In this document: piece by piece, positions 35,846 to 45,191 of the stretch | Layout: each line of letters begins with the position of its first letter | Position numbering within the stretch: the first letter of the stretch is position 1 | From: Pseudomonadota bacterium | GTDB taxonomy: Bacteria; Pseudomonadota; Alphaproteobacteria; Rhizobiales; Devosiaceae | DNA: 64,000 nt | Assembly: GCA_023393475.1 (NCBI GenBank) | Contig: JAEWLC010000060.1 | Location: 49,093 to 113,092 of the forward strand | Direction of reading: 5' to 3' | Made by a program: the position numbers and the translations under genes | Notes under the pieces: generated by a model | Databases searched by the model: none | Told to the model about the DNA's origin: nothing | What the model saw: the letters and a program-made list of their open reading frames with translations, nothing else

Positions 35846-37288
35846 TTAGCTGGAGAACCGCTGCCGCAATTCGGCGCGCTTCACCTTGCTCGTGCCAGTG
35901 CGCGGAATCTCGTCGACCTGCACCACCCGGTCCGGCGTCCGGTCCGGCAGCCGGGCCGACAGCACGGTGCGGATGGCGTGTTCGTCGACCCAGTTGTCTG
36001 AAACGATCGCCGCCCAGATCTGGTCGAGCCCATTCTTGCCCGGGACCCCGAACACCGCGACATCCTTGACGCCGGGATAGTTGCGCAACGCGTCCTCGAT
36101 CATCTCCGGCGCGACGATGACGCCGCCACGGTTGATCACTTCGCTGGCGCGCCCGGTGATGGCGAGGATGCCATCGGCATGCAACGTGCCGACGTCGCCC
36201 GGATAGAACCAGCCATCGCGGAACATCGCTTCGGTCTCGGGCGTCGTCATGATGTAGTGGTTCTGGAACGGCGTCCGCACGCGGATGATGCCCTCCTGCC
36301 CGGCCTGCAGCGGATGATGGTCGGCATCCACGATCTCGATACGAACTCCCGGCAGTACGTAGCCGACGCTCCCGTCGTACCGGTCGAGTAGCGTACCGGT
36401 CGCGAAGGCCATCAGGCTGGCCTCGGTCGATGAGTACATGACGTTGAAATTGGCGCAGAGCCGCGTGCGCAGGTCCGTGAGCAGCGGCTTGGGGATACGG
36501 CTCCCGAACGCGACTACGGTTCGCAGCGATCGTGGCGGCAGGTTGTTGCCCAGCGCCGGCAACAGGCTCTGCAACTGCCCCACGGCCCCGAACAGCGCCT
36601 CGAGGTCGAAGGCCCGGATCAGCCGCAGGACCTCGTCCGCTTGCGTCGCAAGCGCCATGAACCCACCCTGCGCCAGCACATACATGACGAGGCCAGATGA
36701 CCCGGAGACGCCGGTCATGGCGAGGCAGCGCACCGCATGGGAATGTGGCCCGGCATGCAGCATGGCGCCTTCGAAGGTCGCCTTCTCGACCGTGCCGGCC
36801 GTGGTCGCGATCGCCTTGGGATACCCGGTCGTGCCGGACGAAAAGCTCACCTGCGCCACATCGTCGGGCGAGGCGAAGCCGGGAAGTGCCAACAGATGCT
36901 CGTAGTTGGCGGGCGCGACCGGATCGACGATGAACCACTCCTCGGTCAGCCGCACGACGCGACTGCCGGGCATGTCGAACTCGGCCTTGTCGGTAACCAC
37001 CGCCGCGGGTGTCAGCCCGGAATACTGCACCTGCGCCGGCACGAAGATCGAGGCGGTTGGATGCCCGAGCAGTTGCAGCGCCAGATAAAGCGAGACTTGG
37101 TGGAACGGGTTCGAGACATAGAGGACCACCAGCGCGTCCCGCGCGAGTTCCAGCATCTCGATCTGTCTCACCGCAGCTTCCACGCCTTTGGCCAGAAGGC
37201 CATAGGTGACGACGCCGCCGGCAAACCCTAGCGCCGGATCCTCTTCGTGCAGCCGGGCCTGGAATATAGCGTATTTTGCCAGCTGCAT
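35846..37288 (-). CDS. AMP-forming acyl-CoA synthetase/ligase-like enzyme
   Basis: A 480-residue class-I adenylate-forming enzyme: P-loop-like SFSSGTTGYPKAI, A5 region MYSSTEA, A7 GWFYPGD, hinge GRASEVINRGG, and the C-terminal catalytic lysine in TGTSKVKR. It activates a carboxylic acid as acyl-AMP and probably passes it to CoA or another thiol. The substrate cannot be told, and the N-terminal domain is shorter than in most fatty acyl-CoA ligases. The start at 37288 has GGAGG upstream. No carrier protein gene is adjacent. Confidence 0.87.
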   Translation of the reverse strand: MQLAKYAIFQARLHEEDPALGFAGGVVTYGLLAKGVEAAVRQIEMLELARDALVVLYVSNPFHQVSLYLALQLLGHPTASIFVPAQVQYSGLTPAAVVTDKAEFDMPGSRVVRLTEEWFIVDPVAPANYEHLLALPGFASPDDVAQVSFSSGTTGYPKAIATTAGTVEKATFEGAMLHAGPHSHAVRCLAMTGVSGSSGLVMYVLAQGGFMALATQADEVLRLIRAFDLEALFGAVGQLQSLLPALGNNLPPRSLRTVVAFGSRIPKPLLTDLRTRLCANFNVMYSSTEASLMAFATGTLLDRYDGSVGYVLPGVRIEIVDADHHPLQAGQEGIIRVRTPFQNHYIMTTPETEAMFRDGWFYPGDVGTLHADGILAITGRASEVINRGGVIVAPEMIEDALRNYPGVKDVAVFGVPGKNGLDQIWAAIVSDNWVDEHAIRTVLSARLPDRTPDRVVQVDEIPRTGTSKVKRAELRQRFSS

Positions 37289-37425
37289 GATTGCCTCCAC
37301 AGTCCGAACTAGGGTCTAGCGCCTTGTGTATCCGCTATAAAAAGCCGGCGCCGTTGTAAAAATGAAGTAGCCGCCGAGCAAAGCGCCAGCTAATATCTGT
37401 TCTTCGCTTAAGGGGATTCTCGGTC

Positions 37426-38226
37426 ATGCGCTTCAGCCTCCTTGCCGCCACGGCACTCGGCACGACGATGATGGGCATGGTTCCGGGCGTCGCGCAGGAC
37501 GCGACCTACGACTGGAGCGGCTTCTATGTCGGCGCCTCGCTGGGCGTGAACAGCGTGGATACGACGGCAACCGTCGACTACCCCGATAACGTCACGGGCT
37601 CGGGCTTCAGCTTCGGCGACGACGACCTCTATCTCGACGGCAGCCAGGTGGACAGCGGACTACCCACGCTGTTCGAGCTGGATTCGTCCATGGCGGGGCT
37701 CGGCATCCAGGCGGGCTACAACTTCGTCAGCGGCAATCTCGTTTATGGCGTTCAGGCGGATATCCATCTGCTGAGCAAGGCGAACGACGTCGTCGGCTAC
37801 TCCGACAGCGGCGACACCATGGTGTCGGTGCAGTCGAGCCTCGATTCACTGGGCACGCTGCGCGGACGCGTCGGCGTGTCGGCCGACAAGATGTTGCTCT
37901 TCGCGACGGCGGGTCTGGCGGCCGGTCAGGCCTCTCTCAACACCGATTTCCAGTATTCGAGCGAAATCGGCAAGGCAGCAGCCGGCCTATCGGGCAGCAA
38001 CGCAGCCACCCTCATCGGCTTTGCCGCGGGCGCTGGCGGTGAGTTTGCCCTGAGCGAAAAGATCTCGCTGAAGGGCGAGGCACTCTACTACGACCTGGGC
38101 AGCACCAGCGTCACTGCCGAGGGCGACGGGGTGTTTGAGTTCGGCTCCGAGACGGCAGAGCCATACTCCGTCAAAGTCGACCACCGTGGCGTCATTGTCA
38201 GCACCGGCCTGAACTTCCGGTTCTGA
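37426..38226 (+). CDS. Outer-membrane beta-barrel protein (Omp25-like)
   Basis: A 266-residue protein with a signal peptide (MRFSLLAATALGTTMMGMVPGVAQ) and the alphaproteobacterial barrel opening YDWSGFYVGASLGVN. Alternating strands follow (GLGIQAGYNFVSGNLVYGVQAD, LGTLRGRVGVSADKMLLFATAGLA), and it ends on an aromatic residue (STGLNFRF), as outer-membrane proteins do. It is divergent from the acyl-CoA ligase gene and has AAGGGG upstream of the ATG. Probable surface or structural role. Confidence 0.9.
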   Translation: MRFSLLAATALGTTMMGMVPGVAQDATYDWSGFYVGASLGVNSVDTTATVDYPDNVTGSGFSFGDDDLYLDGSQVDSGLPTLFELDSSMAGLGIQAGYNFVSGNLVYGVQADIHLLSKANDVVGYSDSGDTMVSVQSSLDSLGTLRGRVGVSADKMLLFATAGLAAGQASLNTDFQYSSEIGKAAAGLSGSNAATLIGFAAGAGGEFALSEKISLKGEALYYDLGSTSVTAEGDGVFEFGSETAEPYSVKVDHRGVIVSTGLNFRF

Positions 38227-38229
38227 CCG

Positions 38230-38664
38230 ATGTCCTTCGTAGCCTGGCTTGTGGCGGCCGTGCTGCTGCAAGGCCTGCTGACGCTCGCTGCGCTCGGCGT
38301 CCTCAGTTATGTGCGGGTACACTTCCTGCGCGTTGGCAAGGTCCGCGCCGCCGACGTCGTGCTGTCGCGCGAGCCCTGGCCAGATCGGGCCAAGCAGGCG
38401 TCCAACACTTTCGACAACCAGTTCCAGCTGCCGCTGCTGTTCTATGTCGGCGTCGCCCTTGCGATCTTTTTCGGTCCGAACCTGCTCGAGGTGGTCCTCG
38501 CCTGGGTCTTTGCCGTCTCGCGCTGGGTGCACGCCTTCATCTACATCGTCTGGAACCACGTGCCGTCGCGCGCCACGGCCTTCTCGTTCGGCTTTGCCGC
38601 GCTGATCGTGCTCTGGCTGGACCTCATGGTGCGCTTCATCGAACTGGCACCGACACTCGGCTGA
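38230..38664 (+). CDS. MAPEG-family membrane protein
   Basis: A 144-residue protein with four hydrophobic spans and the MAPEG-like pattern around RAKQASNTFDNQFQLPLLFYVGVAL and SRWVHAFIYIVWNHVPSR. MAPEG members include glutathione-dependent enzymes, but bacterial ones are mostly uncharacterised. It starts 3 bases after the barrel protein stop and is probably co-transcribed with it. Confidence 0.85.
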   Translation: MSFVAWLVAAVLLQGLLTLAALGVLSYVRVHFLRVGKVRAADVVLSREPWPDRAKQASNTFDNQFQLPLLFYVGVALAIFFGPNLLEVVLAWVFAVSRWVHAFIYIVWNHVPSRATAFSFGFAALIVLWLDLMVRFIELAPTLG

Positions 38665-38674
38665 GGGCGCCTCC

Positions 38675-39772
38675 CTACACCGCCTTCAGCAGCCGCAGGT
38701 GATTGTCGAAGTTCAGTTCGAACGTCGTCAGCGGGGCGGGTGAGCCGGCGAAGCCGCCGAGTTCGCCGTCCCCGCTCGAGATCAGCAGCCCCTCCCCGTC
38801 CGGCGCGATACCGCAGACGTTGCGCATGTTGTGCGCCGCAACCACGCTCGCCGTATCGGGGTCGATGGCGAGGATCGTGCTGCCCTCCGGCGAGGAGACG
38901 CCGATCAGCGCCCCATCCGCCGATGCCGAGACCGAGCCGATATAGTTGCGCATGTCGAGCAGCACGTCCTCGGGGAGCTCGATCAGGCGGATCTCGCCCT
39001 CGCGCGTCGCGTAGCCGACAAGCTGCGGCCGATCCTCCGCCTCCCCACGGAACTGGCATCCGAACCAGACGCGATCCTTGTGGTCGAAGGCCATGTGCCG
39101 GATCGACAGCTGGTGCAGCCCCGTCTCGAGCCGCAACTGGCCGATCAGCGCGCCCGTCCGCCGGTCGATGAAGGCGATCGACGGGTTCATCGTCTCGAGG
39201 TTCAGTTCCGCCCGGCCATAGTCCGGATGCGTCTCGATCCCGCCATTGGCGACTACGAAGGTTTCGCCGTCCGGCGTCAGCAGCATTTCGTGCGGCCCGG
39301 TGCCGAACGTATCGAATTCGCCGATCCGCCTGTAGCCGCCCGCCACGTCGAAGATGCCGATTACGCCACGCGCATTCTCGAAGTCGTTTTCGGTCGCATA
39401 GAGCAGCTTGCCGTCCGGGGAGAACGCTCCGTGCCCAAAGAAGTGCCGCCCCTCGACACTGGCGAGCGTCCGCGGTTCGGCATGCCCCCTGGGATCGAAG
39501 ATCACCGCAAAGGTCCCCGGCTGGCGGGCGAACACCACCCCCTGCCCCGTGGTCGGTGAGAAAGTGATGTCATGCCCGCGCTCCGGCAGGTCGACGCTCG
39601 AAATCAGCGTTCCCGCCTCGTTCACCAGCGCCGCCGCAAAGCCCCCTGCGCGCTTCTGGATCGAGGAGGCGAACACCAACTCCGACCGCTCGAGCGCCAG
39701 CGCCGCCCGCGGCAGCAGCGACGCCGCGAAGCCCGCGCCGGCAGCCCTCAGGAATGCCCGCCGCTGCCACAT
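38675..39772 (-). CDS. DUF1513 periplasmic beta-propeller protein
   Basis: A 365-residue protein with a twin-arginine-like signal (MWQRRAFLRAAGAGFAASLLPRAALA) and repeated propeller strands (FSPDGKLLYATENDFENARGVIGIFD, LTPDGETFVVANGG, HQLSIRHMAFDHKDRVWFGCQ). DUF1513 proteins travel with imelysin and DUF1111 genes in iron-regulated clusters. It starts 2 bases after the upstream imelysin-like stop. Role in iron handling is inferred from context. Confidence 0.9.
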   Translation of the reverse strand: MWQRRAFLRAAGAGFAASLLPRAALALERSELVFASSIQKRAGGFAAALVNEAGTLISSVDLPERGHDITFSPTTGQGVVFARQPGTFAVIFDPRGHAEPRTLASVEGRHFFGHGAFSPDGKLLYATENDFENARGVIGIFDVAGGYRRIGEFDTFGTGPHEMLLTPDGETFVVANGGIETHPDYGRAELNLETMNPSIAFIDRRTGALIGQLRLETGLHQLSIRHMAFDHKDRVWFGCQFRGEAEDRPQLVGYATREGEIRLIELPEDVLLDMRNYIGSVSASADGALIGVSSPEGSTILAIDPDTASVVAAHNMRNVCGIAPDGEGLLISSGDGELGGFAGSPAPLTTFELNFDNHLRLLKAV

Positions 39773-39774
39773 GG

Positions 39775-40845
39775 TCAGTCTCCGTCCAGCGACGAAAAGC
39801 CGACCGAAAGTCCGAGCGCGGCCGGCAGGTCCTCGCCTGTCAGGTTGCCCAACACCTGGCTCGATATGACGACGTTGCCCAGCAGATCGACCTGCGCGGT
39901 GTCAGCCAGTGCCTGTTCGACCGTCCCCGAGACGCCCGACAGGTCGATGGCGGCATTGTCGAACTCGGCCATCGCCTGCTCGCCGATCCAGAACTGCTCG
40001 CTCGGCGCGCGTTCCCAGATGTGGGAATCGACAAGCAGCGTCCGCAGCCCGTCGAAACCGGCGAGGATCGACGGCACCGTCTGGTTCGAGCGCCAGAACA
40101 GCGCCGATTTCGGCTTCGGCTCCGCCCCGTTGCGGCCGAGGAACGGCAGAATGCGCTGGTCGCGGATTGCCTCGACTCCATGGGCCATTACGCCCACCAG
40201 TTCCTCCAGCACTTCATCATTGCTGCGATAGTCCGGATCGCTCTCGCTCGGCCGTATCAGGCGCGCCGAAATCCCCTCCGGATCATTCCATTCGGTACTC
40301 ATCTCGACCGCCGTATCCGACAGCACGCTGCCGATCGCCGCGCCAAAACTGCAGCGAAACGCCCCCTCGGGGCCAGCCAGTGCTTCGGCCCCGGTGCCGA
40401 ACAGGACAAACTCCAGCGCCCCGAGCCCCTGCACCGCTACGCTCTTAGCCTTCAGCGTTTCGGGTACCGTCGCACTGGCGTCCTGCTCCGCGAGGATCGC
40501 CTGCACCTGCTTGAGCGCGATGCCCTTGCGGTCCGGCCAGAACAGTACCCGGTCGCTGCGGTTCTCACGCATCAGCGGCCCGAAGCGAAAATTCTCGATG
40601 CGCGACCAGGCGGTGACCACCGGCCCGAACTGCTCGCGCGCAGCAGCAAGCCTCGCTTCCGACGCGTCACCGCAAAGCTCGGCCAGCCGCCCCTTCATTT
40701 CCTCCGTCTGGCTGGCGAATGCCGCAAAGCCCGGCCGGATCACCTTCTCGATCGCATCGGTCACCACGGCGCGCCCGGTCGGATGCAATTGCGCGAAAGC
40801 CGGCGTTGCCAGCAGCCCGAGGAGAAGTGCGATCAATAGGCGCAT
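39775..40845 (-). CDS. Imelysin-family periplasmic protein (divergent copy)
   Basis: A 356-residue exported protein with signal peptide (MRLLIALLLGLLATPAFA) and an imelysin-like helical fold (VVTAWSRIENFRFGPL). The helix that in the other copy reads GYHAIEFLLWG reads GLGALEFVLFGTG here, so the His of the GxHxxE motif is missing while the Glu remains. The ATG shares one base with the stop of the DUF1111 gene. This second type is typical of the cluster and may bind iron differently or act structurally. Confidence 0.85.
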   Translation of the reverse strand: MRLLIALLLGLLATPAFAQLHPTGRAVVTDAIEKVIRPGFAAFASQTEEMKGRLAELCGDASEARLAAAREQFGPVVTAWSRIENFRFGPLMRENRSDRVLFWPDRKGIALKQVQAILAEQDASATVPETLKAKSVAVQGLGALEFVLFGTGAEALAGPEGAFRCSFGAAIGSVLSDTAVEMSTEWNDPEGISARLIRPSESDPDYRSNDEVLEELVGVMAHGVEAIRDQRILPFLGRNGAEPKPKSALFWRSNQTVPSILAGFDGLRTLLVDSHIWERAPSEQFWIGEQAMAEFDNAAIDLSGVSGTVEQALADTAQVDLLGNVVISSQVLGNLTGEDLPAALGLSVGFSSLDGD

Positions 40846-42356
40846 CACATGGACTCCAGGAACGCGATCAGGTCGTCGCGCTCGGCGGCGCTCATCGCCG
40901 CAAACGCCTCGCGTGCCGCCTGCCCTTCCCCGCCATGCCACAGGATGGCCTCGGTGAGGTTGCGCGCGCGCCCATCATGCAGGAACTCGGTGTGCCCCGA
41001 CACCGTCTCGGTCAGCCCGATCCCCCACAGCGGCGGCGTGCGCCACTCGTAGCCGTCGGCATCGCCTTCCGGCCGGTGATCGGCAAGACCCTCGCCCATG
41101 TCGTGCAGCAGCAGGTCCGTGTAGGGCCAGATCAGCTGGAACCGGTGCTCGGCAATCTCCGCCGCCCGCGAGGTCACGTATTTCGGCGTGTGGCAGGCAA
41201 CGCAGCCGGCGCCGTAGAACGCGGCCTTGCCAAGCAGCACCGCCGGATCGCCCACGTCGCGCCGCTGCGGCACGCCCAGATTTTGCGAGTAGAAGGTCAC
41301 GAGGTCGAGCACCGGATCGGGCGCCTCCGATACGCCCAGCCGCTCCTGCTCGCCGGTCGGCGCTTCGAGGCATACCGCCTGTTTCTCGGTGCAATCGCCA
41401 TGCGGCCGGTTCACCAGCGGCGTCGAAATGCCGATATCGCCGGCAAAGGCGCTCGCCGACTGCGCCCGGATAGTGGCCGCCCCAGCCTTCCAGCCGAACC
41501 GCCCGATCTTGATCTCGCCGCTGACCGGGTCGAGCACATGGTTCGGCTTGCCCGAAACCCCATCACCATCGCGATCATCGGGGTCGGCCTGCGCCAGCAG
41601 GTCCTCGTCGGCGATCGCCTCGAGCAGTCCCAGCCCCGGCATCTGCGGCGCCACGCGTGGCGACAGCATCACGCCCTCCGCCATTGGCCCATAGGCGAGG
41701 TTGGTGACCCCATAGGTGGGCTTCCGCAGCGTCACCACCGTCCCGTCGCCGAGCGTAACGGGCTCATCTTCGTAGGTGATCGTCATCTGCCCTTCGGCCT
41801 TGACGCCGGGGACTGCGAACACCTGCAGCTGCTCGCCATAGGTCGGCTCGGGGAACAGCAGCACGCCGCGCGTATCGATGAGGTTCTGCTCGCCCGCGTC
41901 CCGCGCGGGCACCGACAGCCGGAGGAACATCGAGATCGCCGGATCATCCGGCCCGTTCGGCGTATGCCCGCGCCCATCCTTCAGATGGCAGTTCTGGCAG
42001 CCACGCGCGTTGAACAGCGGCCCCAGCCCGTCCGACGCCTGCGTCGAGCTCGGCGAGGACACCCACAGCTTGCGGAACAGCGCGTTGCCGAGCTTGAACT
42101 GCTCTTCCTGCTCGAACGTCAGGTTGGCCGACGAGAACGAGAAGATGTCGCCGTTGACGCGCTTCTTCACCGTCGCCGCGCCGGCCGGCAACTGTTCGAA
42201 ATTCTCGGGCTTGGAAAAGTCCGTCGTCGGCGCCGTCACGCGCTGCACGCGCGCCAGGTCCTCGGGCGACAAATCGGAACGGGTCTCGCCATCGGCTGCA
42301 ATGGCGAGACCCGCGATTAGGGTTATGACCAGGAAAACGGTCAAGCGCTTGTGCAT
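40845..42356 (-). CDS. Di-haem c-type oxidoreductase (DUF1111, peroxidase-like)
   Basis: A 503-residue periplasmic protein with a signal peptide (MHKRLTVFLVITLIAGLAIA) and two c-type haem motifs, CQNCH near residue 120 and CVACH near residue 390. The DUF1111 family is related to MauG/cytochrome c peroxidases and regularly sits between imelysin genes. In this setting it may change the redox state of iron for uptake. The long upstream in-frame stretch before ATG 42356 lacks signal character, so the ATG is chosen. Confidence 0.92.
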   Translation of the reverse strand: MHKRLTVFLVITLIAGLAIAADGETRSDLSPEDLARVQRVTAPTTDFSKPENFEQLPAGAATVKKRVNGDIFSFSSANLTFEQEEQFKLGNALFRKLWVSSPSSTQASDGLGPLFNARGCQNCHLKDGRGHTPNGPDDPAISMFLRLSVPARDAGEQNLIDTRGVLLFPEPTYGEQLQVFAVPGVKAEGQMTITYEDEPVTLGDGTVVTLRKPTYGVTNLAYGPMAEGVMLSPRVAPQMPGLGLLEAIADEDLLAQADPDDRDGDGVSGKPNHVLDPVSGEIKIGRFGWKAGAATIRAQSASAFAGDIGISTPLVNRPHGDCTEKQAVCLEAPTGEQERLGVSEAPDPVLDLVTFYSQNLGVPQRRDVGDPAVLLGKAAFYGAGCVACHTPKYVTSRAAEIAEHRFQLIWPYTDLLLHDMGEGLADHRPEGDADGYEWRTPPLWGIGLTETVSGHTEFLHDGRARNLTEAILWHGGEGQAAREAFAAMSAAERDDLIAFLESM

Positions 42357-42456
42357 GTCTCGCACTCTAGGCTTCCCGGCCATAGACCGGGATAGAAGGC
42401 AGCACCGCAGATTCTGTCTACCCCGCGGTGCCGATAAACCTTTGGAAAACCCCAGC

Positions 42457-43710
42457 TTACTGGAAAACCGCATCCGGGTTGGTCAGGCTGTCGGACTGCT
42501 CGATGGTCACCGCGTCGTTGAGCTCGAGCAGCGCCACGGCACGCTCCACGCCGCGCGTCTGCGCGATCAGCGCGTCGATCGCGGCCTGCACGGTGGCGTT
42601 GCCGTCGGCATTGCCCTCGCCGATCTGCTGGTCATACGCCTCGCCCGCCGCAGCGCGATCCGCGATCGCCTGGAGCTTCGCCACGGAATCGTCGAGCTGC
42701 GCCCTGATCTCGGCATCGAGCGCCGCGTCCTTGGCCGCGATCAGTTCCGAAATCGACGCGCCTTCCACCACCGAACCGTCAACCCGGGTGTACTTGCCGA
42801 GATAGACGTTGCGGATACCGATGCCGTCGTTGAGGTGCGAGGCATGCGTGTTGTCCGAGAAGCAGTCATGCTCCTCTTCCGGATCGTGCAGCAGCAGGCC
42901 GAGCTTCATGCGCTCGCCCGCCAGTTCGCCGAACGACAGCGAGCCCATGCCCGTCAGAATCGTGCCGAGGCCCGACTCGGCCAGCGCCGTGCGCGCCGCA
43001 CCGCCGTCGGCCCAGGCCGCGACCATTTCCTCGAGATCGGTGATCAGCAGGTCCGTCGCCGCATCGAGATACTGCGCGCGCCGCTTGGCATTCGCGTCGG
43101 TCGAGTAGTCGGTGGCCGGACGGGCGCCGGGGCCGGCCTCGGTGCCGTTGAGGTCCTGGCCCCAGAGCAGGAACTCGATGGCGTGATAGCCCGTCGCCAC
43201 GTTGCTCTCGATGCCGCCCGCTTCCTGCAGCGTATCCTGCAGGAACGCCGGGGTGATCTCGGCCGCATCGACTTCGGTGCCGTCGATGGTGATCTTGGCA
43301 TTGGCTATGACGTTGGCGGTGTAGAGCCCGTTCTCGTCGCTCTCGGTGCCGTAGCTCGCATGCACGTAGTCGATCAGGCCCTCGTCGAGCGGCCAGGCGT
43401 TCACCTTGCCCTCCCACTCGTCGACGATGGCGTTACCGAAGCGGAACGCCTCGGTCTGCTGGTAGCTCGGGCGCGAGGCGCGCCAGGCGTCGCGGGCCGC
43501 CGCCAGTGTCTCGTCGCTCGGGTTGGCGATCAGCGCGTCGGTCGCCGCATCGAGCGCCTTCGCGGTGGCCAGCGCATCTTCGTAACCGGCAAGCGCGATA
43601 TCGGCATAGGTCTTGAGAATGGCGTCGGTTGTCGGCTCGGCAGCCACGGCGAAGCCGGCGCTCATCGCCGCCATGCCGATCGAGAGGGCCAGCGTGCTGA
43701 TCGTCTTCAT
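42457..43710 (-). CDS. irpA: Imelysin (IrpA-like iron-regulated periplasmic protein)
   Basis: A 417-residue protein with a signal peptide (MKTISTLALSIGMAAMSAGFAVAA) and an intact GxHxxE motif in GYHAIEFLLWGQDLNG. A second conserved region is EEEHDCFSDNTHASHLNDGIGIRNVYLG. Imelysin/IrpA proteins are needed for iron acquisition in some cyanobacteria and are iron-regulated widely. It is the first gene of the left-going four-gene cluster; a candidate Irr box lies about 85 bases upstream. Confidence 0.92.
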   Translation of the reverse strand: MKTISTLALSIGMAAMSAGFAVAAEPTTDAILKTYADIALAGYEDALATAKALDAATDALIANPSDETLAAARDAWRASRPSYQQTEAFRFGNAIVDEWEGKVNAWPLDEGLIDYVHASYGTESDENGLYTANVIANAKITIDGTEVDAAEITPAFLQDTLQEAGGIESNVATGYHAIEFLLWGQDLNGTEAGPGARPATDYSTDANAKRRAQYLDAATDLLITDLEEMVAAWADGGAARTALAESGLGTILTGMGSLSFGELAGERMKLGLLLHDPEEEHDCFSDNTHASHLNDGIGIRNVYLGKYTRVDGSVVEGASISELIAAKDAALDAEIRAQLDDSVAKLQAIADRAAAGEAYDQQIGEGNADGNATVQAAIDALIAQTRGVERAVALLELNDAVTIEQSDSLTNPDAVFQ

Positions 43711-43794
43711 ATGAAATCTCCGGAAGGACGGTTCGTCCGTCTGCGGCGGGGCCTAGCAAATGTGGACAGCAGCCTTCAAGAAATATCGACCAAG

Positions 43795-43811
43795 TTTGGA
43801 ACGGCTCTAAG
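43795..43811. promoter_or_regulatory. Candidate Irr-type iron control element
   Basis: TTTGGAACGGCTCTAAG matches the palindromic ICE consensus TTTAGAA-N3-TTCTAAA at 11 of 14 fixed positions. It lies 85 bases before the irpA start, upstream of an iron-related cluster, where such a site is expected in Hyphomicrobiales. The match is imperfect, so this is a candidate only. Confidence 0.45.
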
Positions 43812-43980
43812 AAGAGCTTTCCGGAGATACTTCGGCGCCATCTCGACTCGCCTTGGCAAAACGGGCACTGTCTCGACTGTCACAAATGACTTCGGAGGGG
43901 GTCCGACAGTCGCAACGGCCGTAGCTGCGGGGGTTTCGCGGCATCGGCCACCTGGTAGCCGGAGCATCCGTCAGGAGCGG

Positions 43981-43998
43981 GTGTCATGCAGCTGTCAT
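43981..43998 (+). promoter_or_regulatory. Pho box (PhoB binding site)
   Basis: GTGTCAT-GCAG-CTGTCAT: two 7-base direct repeats separated by 4 bases, period 11, matching CTGTCAT-N4-CTGTCAT with one mismatch. It is 81 bases upstream of the binding-protein ATG and points in its direction. It predicts induction of the ABC/hydrolase unit by phosphate starvation. The rest of 43711-44078 has no gene. Confidence 0.8.
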
Positions 43999-44078
43999 GG
44001 GGCCAAAATAGGCAGTGCGCGGCTTTTGGGGCTCCTCCCGAGTCAGGACAAGAAGCCAGAATTCCAGGGAGACTTAGA

Positions 44079-45188
44079 ATGATCTTCAAGAATGCGCTTG
44101 TCGCTTCGGTTTCGGTCGCGGCTCTTGCCGCTTCGACCTTCTCCGTCTCGGCGCAGACCGATATCAACGCGCTCTACGAAGCCGCGAAGGCCGAGGGCCA
44201 GCTGACCACCATCGCCCTGCCCCACGATTGGTGCGGCTATGGCGCCATCATCGACGCCTTCAAGGCGAAATATCCGGGCATCACCGTCAACGAGCTGAAC
44301 CCCGATGCCGGCTCGGCCGATGAGATCGAGGCCATCAAGGCCAACAAGGGCAACACTGGCCCGCAGGCTCCCGACGTGATCGACGTCGGCCTCTCCTTCG
44401 GCCCGTCCTCGAAGGCCGAAGGCCTGATCCAGCCCTACAAGGTCGCCACCTGGGACACGATCCCTGACTCGGCCAAGGATGCCGACGGTCACTGGTACGG
44501 CGATTACTACGGCGTTCTGTCTTTCCTCGTGAACACCGACCTTGTCTCGAAGGTGCCGGCCAGCTGGGCCGACCTCAAGGCCGCCGACTACTCGAACTCG
44601 GTAGCTCTCGCAGGCGACCCGCGCGCCTCGAACCAGGCCATCCAGGCCGTCTACGGCGCCGGCCTCGCCACCGGCGCGACCGATGCGAAGGCAGCCGGCG
44701 AAGCCGGCCTCGCTTACTTCGCCGAGGTCAACAAGTCGGGCAACTTCGTGCCGGTGATCGGCAAGGCCGCCTCGGTCGCCCAGGGCACCACCCCGATCGT
44801 AGTGGCATGGGACTACAATGCCCTGTCGTGGCGCGACGGCTTTGCCGGCAACCCCAAGGCCGAAGTCGTGGTCCCCTCGGATAGCGTCGTCGCCGGCGTC
44901 TACATCCAGGCGATTTCCGCCTTCGCCCCGCATCCGAACGCCGCCAAGCTGTGGATGGAGTACCTCTATTCCGACGAAGGCCAGATCGGCTTCCTCGCCG
45001 GCTACTGCCACCCGATCCGCTTCAACGATCTCGCCGCCAACGGCAAGATCCCGCAGGATCTGCTCGACAAGCTGCCGCCGGCCGAAGCCTACGCCAAGGC
45101 CGTGTTCCCGACCCTCGACGAGCAGGCTGCCGGCAAGGAAGTGATCACCACGCAGTGGGACAGCGTCGTCGGCGCGAACGTCCAGTAA
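44079..45188 (+). CDS. Periplasmic binding protein of a Pho-linked ABC importer
   Basis: A 369-residue solute-binding protein with signal peptide (MIFKNALVASVSVAALAASTFSVSAQ). It belongs to the spermidine/putrescine-iron-phosphonate type binding proteins (LYEAAKAEGQLTTIALPHDWCGYGAIIDAF, SAFAPHPNAAKLWMEYLYSDEGQ). It is first in an operon with two permeases, an ATPase and a phosphonate monoester hydrolase-like gene, behind a Pho box. A phosphorus-containing organic ligand, such as a phosphonate or phosphodiester, is the best inference. Confidence 0.85.
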   Translation: MIFKNALVASVSVAALAASTFSVSAQTDINALYEAAKAEGQLTTIALPHDWCGYGAIIDAFKAKYPGITVNELNPDAGSADEIEAIKANKGNTGPQAPDVIDVGLSFGPSSKAEGLIQPYKVATWDTIPDSAKDADGHWYGDYYGVLSFLVNTDLVSKVPASWADLKAADYSNSVALAGDPRASNQAIQAVYGAGLATGATDAKAAGEAGLAYFAEVNKSGNFVPVIGKAASVAQGTTPIVVAWDYNALSWRDGFAGNPKAEVVVPSDSVVAGVYIQAISAFAPHPNAAKLWMEYLYSDEGQIGFLAGYCHPIRFNDLAANGKIPQDLLDKLPPAEAYAKAVFPTLDEQAAGKEVITTQWDSVVGANVQ

Positions 45189-45191
45189 CAA

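Noticed and set aside
43868..43883. Possible extra Pho box CTGTCTC-GA-CTGTCAC
   Set aside because: Repeat period is 9 rather than 11 bases, so it does not fit PhoB spacing; only the site at 43981 is kept.
41878..44082. 734-codon open frame on the plus strand across the iron cluster and the Pho-box region
   Set aside because: Antisense to irpA and the DUF1111 gene, with no motifs; explained by codon bias of the real genes.
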